Shown here one piece after another: positions 8,891 to 14,840 of a stretch of 20,795 bases of DNA. The notes under the pieces are model-generated. The model worked only from the letters and a program-made list of their open reading frames with translations, was not told the origin of the DNA and did no database searches. The stretch is taken from positions 534,002 to 554,796 of the forward strand of contig MU657178.1 in the NCBI GenBank assembly GCA_026770575.1, in the 5' to 3' direction. Origin of the DNA: Pelagophyceae sp. CCMP2097. Taxonomy: Eukaryota > Sar > Pelagophyceae. The position numbers and the translations under genes are program-made. Position 1 is the stretch's first letter, and each line of letters opens with the position of its first letter.

Positions 8891-10027
8891 AAAGTCAAAA
8901 ACTCGCAGAGTCGCAGGGCCGTCGACGCCCGCGGGCCTACGTTCGGATTCCAAAGGCGCCCTTCCGGCATATGAGATGAGACGCACCAGACGGCATCGTC
9001 GAGATTTGCGCGCGAGGGCAGCGCTCTTTCCCCGTCATGAAATGTCATGTTCGCCAAGCGTTTCGCGCGGTCGGCGCAATTGCTCGGCTTCTTGGACGAG
9101 GCTAGATTGCAGAGGCGCTCGCCTTGGACCAAGCGGTTTGCTAAGACGTCTTCAACTCGTAAGGTCTCGTCGGCGTACCGCGCGACGTGTTCGTTCCAGG
9201 CCACAAACGTCGAGACCGCCCATCCGAGGCGTTCCTCCCAGCCAGAGTCGCATTTGTATGTCTTGGCGCACTTTGACGTTAGAGCGGGGGCGGACGTCGC
9301 CGCTTGCACGAACCTTCTCTCCGGGGCCGGCGCGTCCAACATGGCCGATATGGCCTTGATGGGGCAGCGCACTAAATGGATGACTCTGGAAAACCGCGGC
9401 TTCAGGGCGTGCTGGTACTCGCCGCCCTGGTGGGATCGTTGGCGTTTCCTCATCCACGGCGTTCTCTCCGAACTTTGCGGATACGGCACCGATAGGACAA
9501 CGTCGTTCACCGCGCGCGACCATGAAACCGTCGCCTGCGCCGCGTACGCCTCCAGGCCCACCTCGAGGCCCATGCGCTCCAGCAGAGCGTGGACCATGCG
9601 GAGACCAGAGCCGCTCGCACCTGCGACCGCTCGTTAGGCCGAGACGCCATGGAAAAAGAGGCGCACCCGTGAGCAGGAGCGGCAGGACCTCGGACTCCGC
9701 GGGGCGCCGCATGCACGCGCCTGCGCCGGCGCGCGTCGGCGCGCGGGCGTCGCCGAAAGGCGCGCGGGCGTCGCCGAAAGGCGTCCCTGGCGCCCGTATA
9801 CCGAGCCGCCTCTCCGGCGCGCGCCGGTCTGCGGGGCCCGTCGCACCGTCGAGCTTGCGCGTGAAGATGAATTTGTCGCAGACCGGACTGTTGACCTTCC
9901 AGCCCCGTTCACCATGATTACTCTTCTGCTTCCCGCCAGTGAACCCACGCCGCACGTACGACACATTGTCCAGCGCCGCGCACAACCCCAGCAGCGCCCA
10001 CGCCCACAGCCGCGCCGTGCGCGCCAT
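8887..10027 (-). CDS. Sulfotransferase-like protein
   Basis: Exon 1 10027-9847 and exon 2 9620-8887 flank a 226-bp phase-1 intron (GTGCGA...CGCAG), encoding about 304 residues. The N-terminus is a signal peptide or anchor (MARTARLWAWALLGLCAALD), implying Golgi lumen. The join creates a P-loop-like GASGSGLRM at residues 61-69, matching the 5'-phosphosulfate-binding loop of PAPS-dependent sulfotransferases. RVIHLVRCPIKAIS at 139-152 matches the 3'-phosphate-binding motif (RxxxxxRxPxxAxxS). A later ERLGWAVSTFVAWNEHV...RVEDV fits the family's helix and strand. The last codons (LCEFLTL) end in a TGA that overlaps the ATG of the glycosyltransferase in another frame. A single extra T in the T run at the end would fuse the two genes. 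The sulfated substrate cannot be read from sequence. Confidence 0.75.
9747..9784. repeat. Small tandem repeat in the sulfotransferase intron
   Basis: Two units of GGCGCGCGGGCGTCGCCGAAA lie back to back within intron 9621-9846, preceded by a similar GCGCGTCGG run. Confidence 0.75.
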
Positions 10028-10870
10028 GCCGGGTTCGACCGTGCAGCCGCGACACTCGAAAAAATATCTGAGATCGCCAAAATTATTATTGAAAATATGG
10101 CCATGGCTCGCACGGCCGTGGTGTTTACCGTGACGGTGCTATGGTGACGGAGACGCATCGTGCGGGATGCATGGTCGTCGAGCTCGAGCTCCCTCTCGGC
10201 TGGATTTTTAAAGTCATCGACCTCTGATCGGCACGACGCGCCGAGACGCCGACGTCGCCGGCGAGGACTGCGACGCAGGCGCGCCGGCGCGTGAGGGCGC
10301 GGGACCGCCGGCGCGCCGGCGCGGACGATTCCACGGGCACGCGACGCGGGCGAACGGCGCGGCAGTCGCTCTCGCCGTCGTCACCGGCGAGGGCTGTGTC
10401 GCAGGCGCGCCGGCGCGGGCGAGCGGAGCGGCGCGGGCGCAGCGAGCGGCGGTGGCGGCGCGGCGGCGCGGCAGTCGTCGTCGTCACAAGAGCGGCGCAA
10501 AAAAACGACACGCGCGTCAACACAATCAACAACACCAAAACACTCCGGCCGACCCACCACCGCCCCGGACTCTTCGCGTCACACCGGTCCATCGCGTTCA
10601 ATGAAAAGAGCGCCAATCGCGTGCAGCCCAGCTTCAAATTCTATGAAAGGGTAATCACTGACTGACTGACTAACACTCGCACGACATGTCGACACTGGCA
10701 CGGCGGCCACCCTTGCCCAAGATCCCCGGCCGTCCATCTGGCCGTCCCGCGTGATCGGTGATCACGATATCCTGGCTTCGGGGCACGGCCGCATCGCCGA
10801 GGCGGGCGAGCCCTGAAGTGCGAATCGGCGTCGCGCGAATCGGCAGGGGCGATCCTCAACGGGCCGTTCC
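10028..10870. other. Intergenic stretch, partly low complexity
   Basis: 10028-10110 is AT-rich, with TTTTGGCGAT on the minus strand, and is the likely promoter of the gene starting at 10027. 10230-10480 is extremely GC-rich, with a degenerate direct repeat built on GCGACGCAGGCGCGCCGGCGCG near 10266 and 10390. A minus-strand frame near 10590-10460 has a hydrophobic segment (SVLVLLIVLTRVSFF), but I cannot extend it into a gene. 10657-10675 is a short ACTG microsatellite. Confidence 0.4.
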
Positions 10871-12266
10871 TTAGAGTGCGACATTCCAAAGCCGCGCCGT
10901 CTCGTCGTCGGCCGCCGTCACGATTCGCGTGCCGTCGGGCGAGAACGCGCAGCTGTTGATGCAGTCGGTGTGCCCCTCGAGCGTCATCAGCAGCGCGCCC
11001 GTCTCGGCGTCCCAGAGCCGCGCCGTCCAATCGTCGCTTCCCGTCACGACGCGCTTGCCGTCGGGAGAGAACGCGCAGCTGTTGATGCAGTTGATGTGCC
11101 CAACGAGCGTCTTCTGTAGCACGCCCGTCTCGGCGTCCCAGAGCCGCGCCGTGCCGTCGTCGCTCGCCGTCGCAACGCGTAGGCCGTCGGGCGAGAACGC
11201 GCAGCTGTCACAGTCGATGAAGCCGGTGTTTCTTCCGATCGTGATCCGAGTCAGCAGCGTGCCCGTCTCGGCGTCCCAGACCCGCGCCGTCCAGTCGGCG
11301 CTCGCCATCACGATGCGTAGGCCGTCGGGCGAAAACGCGCAGCTGAAGACGTAGTAAGTTTGCCCCTCAAGCGTCGTCAGCAGCGCGCCCGTTTCGGCGT
11401 CCCAGAGCTGCGCCGTCCCGTCGGCGCTCGCCGTCACGAGGCACTTGCCGTCGGGCGAGAACGCGCAGCCGGAGACGAAGCCGTGGTGACTCTTAATCGT
11501 CAGCAGCAGCGCGCCCGTCTCGGCGTCCCAGAGACGCGCCGTCCCGTCCTCGCTCGCCGTTAAGAGGCGCTTGCCGTCGGGCGAGAACGCACAGCTCTTG
11601 ACGTGGCGGGTGTGCCCTTCGAGCGTCAGCAGCAGCGCGCCCGTCTCAGCGTCCCAGAGCCGCGCCGTCTTGTCGAAGCTCGTCGTCACGATGCGCTTGC
11701 CGTCGGGCGAGAACGCGCAGCTGAAGACGACGTCGGTGTGCCCCTTCAAGATTGCTGTCCCCTTCAAGATGCGATCCTGCCAGATGAGTATGCGCGCCGC
11801 CGGCGCCACGGCCCGCGCGTTTCGAGCGACTTGCTTGGAGACGAGGAGCGCGTTCAAATTTGCCGCCAGCCGGAGGATGGGCGTGAGCAGGTCGCCCTGC
11901 TGCAGCACCTCGACCGAGCGCGAGCGTCGTCGCAGCGTGACGACGCTTGGGGCCTCGGTGCCGGAGAGGACCATGGCCGCGGCGCCCCGCGGAGCCCTGG
12001 CAAGACTCTGAGCGAGCGAAGGAACAGACTTTGGTTTGTGTGGCGAAGATTGGCGAAGGTAGGAATTCCCAACTCTGGATTTGATGAGTTTGGAAGACAC
12101 GTGCTCAAAATGCCCTTTGAATACTACGGGTCGCACCGAAGTTTCTCACAATGGTTTCGCAATTTTCATTGGGCGTGGCCGAGCGGTGATGACGAGTGAC
12201 TCAAATCTTCAACTCAGTGATAAACTCTCATCGATAGATGCGCAGGTTCGAGCCCTGCCGTTGTCG
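10838..12266. repeat. Segmental duplication, copy 2 (WD40 gene plus tRNA-like)
   Basis: Partner of 5560-6378, same orientation and same order: 3' flank, WD40 gene, conserved 5' spacer, tRNA-like sequence on the plus strand. It is about 600 bp longer because of three extra WD40 repeats and the N-terminal coding region. Confidence 0.9.
10871..11974 (-). CDS. WD40-repeat protein, seven-bladed propeller
   Basis: A single exon encodes 367 residues. The start ATG at 11974 is in the conserved GCGGCCATGG context; a longer upstream open frame exists but its sequence is alignable non-coding flank in the paralogue. Residues 1-74 are a helical region (around DLLTPILRLAANLNALL) that faintly recalls an F-box. 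Residues about 75-367 are seven WD40 repeats of 42 or more residues with CAFSPDG, TARLWDAETGALL and GH landmarks, enough for one closed propeller. Blade 5 has a short insertion before CAFSPDG. The repeats are far more alike than in ordinary WD40 proteins, so they expanded recently or are homogenised by conversion. It is a paralogue of the four-repeat gene at 5602-6081. The partner is unknown, and an F-box role is only a suggestion. Confidence 0.85.
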   Translation of the reverse strand: MVLSGTEAPSVVTLRRRSRSVEVLQQGDLLTPILRLAANLNALLVSKQVARNARAVAPAARILIWQDRILKGTAILKGHTDVVFSCAFSPDGKRIVTTSFDKTARLWDAETGALLLTLEGHTRHVKSCAFSPDGKRLLTASEDGTARLWDAETGALLLTIKSHHGFVSGCAFSPDGKCLVTASADGTAQLWDAETGALLTTLEGQTYYVFSCAFSPDGLRIVMASADWTARVWDAETGTLLTRITIGRNTGFIDCDSCAFSPDGLRVATASDDGTARLWDAETGVLQKTLVGHINCINSCAFSPDGKRVVTGSDDWTARLWDAETGALLMTLEGHTDCINSCAFSPDGTRIVTAADDETARLWNVAL

Positions 12267-12271
12267 TCTTT
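12169..12271 (+). pseudogene. Degenerate tRNA-like sequence, copy 2
   Basis: It is homologous to 6284-6378. It keeps TGGCCGAGCGGT, a perfect T-arm (GCAGG TTCGAGC CCTGC) and the 3' acceptor CGTTGTC at 12259-12265, followed by TTTT. The D-stem is broken (GATGACG in place of a GGC partner), the 5' acceptor is reduced to GGGCG, and the anticodon position now reads CAA rather than CGA. A functional tRNA is unlikely. Confidence 0.6.
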
Positions 12272-12520
12272 TGTCGAAATCCCATCAATAATATTAAATT
12301 CTCATTTAACATTGGCGCATGACGAGACCATCCGACTTGCACGTCAGTATGAGAGCTTGCTCGTTGAACATAACCAAGCTATACCCAAATTTCCGACGCC
12401 TTTTTTTACAAACGCCCAGATTATGGGCTCCATTTTGATTAAATGTGGCCACACCTTTCAAGTTGAGGCAGGCGTCTGTCCTTTGTCTGTCGAAGGGGCC
12501 GGCGGTTGAGGAGTCCCTAC
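12272..12520. other. AT-rich orphan stretch
   Basis: This segment is clearly AT-richer than its surroundings and is open on the plus strand up to 12509 (ending in a frame with HDETIRLARQYESLLVEH and IKCGHTFQVEAG). No start or domain is visible. It contains TTATGGGCTCC (12421), an 11-mer also found near 6408 and 13189. It may be the body of a tRNA-derived element or a transposon relic. Confidence 0.3.
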
Positions 12521-12523
12521 TAA

Positions 12524-12593
12524 GAGCCTGATTATACGGAAATTTTTTGGCCTGAGGCTTTGCGGTATGCGGTTTTACGGTCTCCTAACGGAC
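12524..12593 (+). repeat. Left terminal inverted repeat, 70 bp
   Basis: Pairs with 13746-13815 with four mismatches. It is followed at once by CGAAATAGCACCGCATACCGC, which is partly complementary to the TIR's own TGCGGTATGCGG and so can form a subterminal hairpin. Confidence 0.95.
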
Positions 12594-12660
12594 CGAAATA
12601 GCACCGCATACCGCAAAACCGCAAACAACCTTTATGCGCCGCAAAAGAAGTTGGATTTAA

Positions 12661-12785
12661 TTACAAGAGCGCGCCGGAGGCACACGGAGGACCCGAAGGA
12701 TACAGCCAAATCCCATTGCAATGCCCACGTAAATAATTGAAATTATTTAACTAATCGCTGAACTTTCAAATCCTCCTTATCTTTA
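12661..12785 (+). repeat. Dispersed repeat R1, copy 2
   Basis: Inverted relative to 1-118, and in the same orientation as 20546-20680. It lies inside the transposon. An A/T-rich tract (12781-12833) follows its inner end. Confidence 0.95.
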
Positions 12786-12833
12786 TTTTTATTATTTTAT
12801 TTCTTATTGAGCTATTTATTTTTCCTTTTTTTT

Positions 12834-12957
12834 GCGGCCGACCAGATTCGAACCTGTGACCAAAAACTTCTTCTATGATGATTCCAATGAGGCTCCTGCT
12901 CGACCTCAACTCCCAATTTTAGCGATCGCATCAACCACCAATCGCTAAATCGGCCGA
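12834..12957 (-). repeat. tRNA-derived (SINE-like) segment
   Basis: On the minus strand there is an A-box-like TAGCGATTGGTGG (12947-12935) and a B-box GGTTCGAATCTGG (12854-12842), with terminal TCGGCCG/CGGCCGC complementarity like an acceptor stem, followed by an A-rich tail. The boxes are about 94 nt apart, too far for an intronless tRNA, and no anticodon arm is clear. Best read as a tRNA-derived Pol III element; an intron-bearing tRNA gene is the alternative. Confidence 0.45.
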
Positions 12958-13010
12958 GTTGCTGTTTTTTTCTTCCCAAAGGTGGAACCTCACGGATGGA
13001 CCCGGCGACG

Positions 13011-13054
<44 letters not shown>
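13011..13054. repeat. CAGA microsatellite
   Basis: Eleven tetranucleotide units of CAGA/CAAA. It directly adjoins element R2, whose other copy also ends in TGTCTGT at the window edge, so the microsatellite is probably the tail of R2. Confidence 0.9.
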
Positions 13055-13151
13055 TAATTGCCCCTGGTAATCCTTCAATCAAAGGACCCGAAGGGCCCTT
13101 GCCGTAAACTGACGTTGAATAAACGGCAAGGACCCTTCGGGTCCTCAAAAA
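13048..13151 (-). repeat. Foldback element R2, copy A
   Basis: The core 13084-13144 is a hairpin: 22-nt arms (GGACCCGAAGGG...CCGT) with one mismatch around a 17-nt loop. The left flank, ACATAATTGCCCC...TCCTTCAATCAA, is shared in reverse complement with 20760-20795, and the right flank CTCAAAAAA is shared too. It is therefore one element present in opposite orientations in the two copies. Confidence 0.9.
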
Positions 13152-13199
13152 AGTGGGAAAAAGGAGGAAAAAGGCAAAGTTTTCTTTGGTTATGGGCTC

Positions 13200-13660
13200 C
13201 TTCAGGTGTTTTGGGACTGGCCGATCGCGAGCTCTTGGCGGGACGATGGCGGCGGCATGGAGCCTCGTGGTCGGCCGTCTTGGCGCTGCCGGCGGCTGCG
13301 CGCGGTCGTGCTGGGCGTCGCGCGTCCGCGCGGATCCTGGCGAGCAAGGCGGCGTCGAACGCGCCGCTCGCCTCGCCGCGGCCGCCGCCTTCCGTCCGCG
13401 CCGCCCGCGCCCGCGTGCATGCCGTCCGCGCCGCCCGCGCGCATACCGTCGTCCGCGCCGTCCGCGCCGCCTACGCGGAGGCGCGCGCCGTCGCTCGCGT
13501 TGCCGCCGTCCACGTTGCCGCCGTCCGTGTTCCCGCCGTCCATCCGAGGCGCGCGTCGTCCGCGCCGAGGCGCGCGCCGCCGCTCGAGTCGCCGTTCGTC
13601 GCCGACCGCGTTGCCGCTGGCCAAGTGGCGCGCTCGGCTTCAGATTCGCGCGCGGCTTGG
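13200..13660. other. GC-rich low-complexity block within the transposon
   Basis: The block is dominated by CCGTCCGCGCCGCCCGCG-type words. All six frames are partly open but give Arg/Ala/Pro-rich products with no domain. I do not call a gene here. Confidence 0.5.
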
Positions 13661-13745
13661 TATCAGGATAGACCGCAAAATAGATACCGCATTTTGTCAC
13701 GCGCGCGTCGATTATACGAATACCGCAAATGAGGTACTGCGGTAT

Positions 13746-13815
13746 GTCCGTTAGGAGACCGTAAGACCGCATACCGCAAAGCCTCAGGCCAAAATAATTC
13801 CGTATATTCAGGCTC
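13746..13815 (-). repeat. Right terminal inverted repeat, 70 bp
   Basis: Reverse complement of 12524-12593 at 66 of 70 positions, with the TAA target duplication directly outside at 13816-13818. Confidence 0.95.
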
Positions 13816-13818
13816 TAA

Positions 13819-14068
13819 GGGAGTAGATTGCCGCACGATGTGGTCTCGTGAATCTTAGCGATTTCTAACGTCGGAGCGCGCCCCGCGTCGAGACAATACG
13901 ACGCACGATCGGTCGAGGACTCGCGCGGCCGAACAAGGGTCTCGACGCAGGACGACGCAGCTTCTTCGGCTGCCCCTTGGAAGCGTACCGTGCGGTTCCA
14001 AACTCTCAGCCGCCCGGGCGGCCGTCTTTGGCGGCGGGGCGCAAGTTTACTTATGCGGCGGTGGCCTT
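13819..14068. other. Intergenic stretch between transposon and LSM5
   Basis: No gene is seen. The right part (about 13990-14068) is probably the LSM5 3' untranslated region. Confidence 0.5.
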
Positions 14069-14699
14069 TTACACTGCTCTTGCCGCCATGGCCGCTTCCG
14101 GGTCGCCGCCTGGGATTTCACGTTTCAAAAAGCACGCGCGCGTAATCGCGAGCGAGAACCCGCACCTGGGACCATGATGCAGACGTTGTTGCCGTTGAGC
14201 AGGATCTGATCCAGCTGCGTCTTCGTGCGTCCTTCGCCTAAAGATGGCGTCGGGGGTCGATTCGAAAACCGCGCGGGCGGCAACGGCGGGGCTCCCGAAA
14301 TCTGTGCGGGCGGGGTCGAGGGGTACGCACTCGTCGTGCAGTACTCCGTCGCGTCGTCGAGGACCTGCGGCGGCGGTGAGGCTCCGCGGGGCGGCGAGCG
14401 ATTGCTTAAAAGGGGCGGCGGCGGTGCCGCTTTGGAAGAGCGCCTCCGCGCGAGTTGCCGTTTTCCCGCGGTGGCGAATCGAGCTTGCTTACCATGTTGA
14501 CGTACTCGTCGAAGCCGCGCAGCGTGCCGCAAACTTCCTTGTCGCTAAATTGCAGGGCGTCGAGCGGCTGCGGCAATGACCCAGAGGCGATGCATAGAGG
14601 CGGCATCCCCCGGCGCGATACGCACCCCTTCATGATGACCCATATCCTGCTGCCGATGCACTTGTCTACGAGCTCGAGGGGGAGCATGCGGTTCGCCAT
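14069..14699 (-). CDS. LSM5: U6 snRNA-associated Sm-like protein LSm5
   Basis: Five exons, 14699-14626, 14544-14493, 14364-14331, 14237-14166 and 14109-14069, encode 90 residues, the usual LSm5 length. All phases (2, 0, 1, 1) agree. Introns are 81, 128, 93 and 56 bp with donors GTGCGT, GTAAGC, GTGCGT and GTGCGG. The protein opens [19 protein letters not shown] and has the Sm1 motif ([21 protein letters not shown]) and Sm2 motif ([17 protein letters not shown]). LSm5 sits in the LSm2-8 ring that binds the U6 3' oligo-U tail in the nucleus, and in the cytoplasmic LSm1-7 ring for mRNA decapping. The residue after the Sm1 loop reads EYCTTSEGRTK where metazoans have a PEGR loop. It diverges from the ER lectin gene, with 141 bp between start codons. 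Confidence 0.96.
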
Positions 14700-14840
14700 G
14701 CTGAGTTGCGTCGCGTCGCCCTGCGCGAACTGCGTCGCTGAAAAGAAAAGCTGGGCGGGGATTTGATGCGAGGGTCTGCGTTTTGCAAGTTTTGGGAGAT
14801 TGCTTCCGCAGTCTTGCTTCCGCCGTCGACGCCGGCGCCG
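14700..14840. promoter_or_regulatory. Shared divergent promoter region (LSM5 / ER lectin)
   Basis: Only 141 bp separate the two start codons. The middle contains AAAAGAAAAG and TTTTGCAAGTTTTGGG patches but no clear TATA box. With both 5' untranslated regions inside it, the promoter must be compact and probably bidirectional. Confidence 0.5.

Larger units (their letters stand above)
12521..13818. mobile_element. Non-autonomous PIF/Harbinger-like DNA transposon (composite)
   Basis: Terminal inverted repeats of 70 bp lie at 12524-12593 and 13746-13815; 66 of 70 bases agree. The ends begin GAGCCTGA and include GGCCTGAGGCTTTGCGG. The element is flanked on both sides by TAA (12521-12523 and 13816-13818), a 3-bp target duplication of the TWA type typical of PIF/Harbinger transposons. 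Subterminal copies of ATACCGCA recur at both ends, and the left end can fold on itself. No transposase is encoded. The 1,292-bp interior holds R1, a tRNA-like segment, a CAGA microsatellite, hairpin R2 and a GC-rich low-complexity block, so it has collected or captured other repeats. Confidence 0.8.

Noticed and set aside
11974..12136. Longer N-terminus for the seven-blade WD40 protein
   Set aside because: The matching upstream DNA of the paralogue is out of frame with indels, so it is flank or untranslated sequence. The ATG in GCGGCCATGG is shared by both.
12990..13772. 260-codon minus-strand open frame inside the transposon, a possible transposase
   Set aside because: The product is Arg/Ala low complexity with no DDE residues or helix-turn-helix pattern, and it runs through the R2 hairpin and microsatellite.
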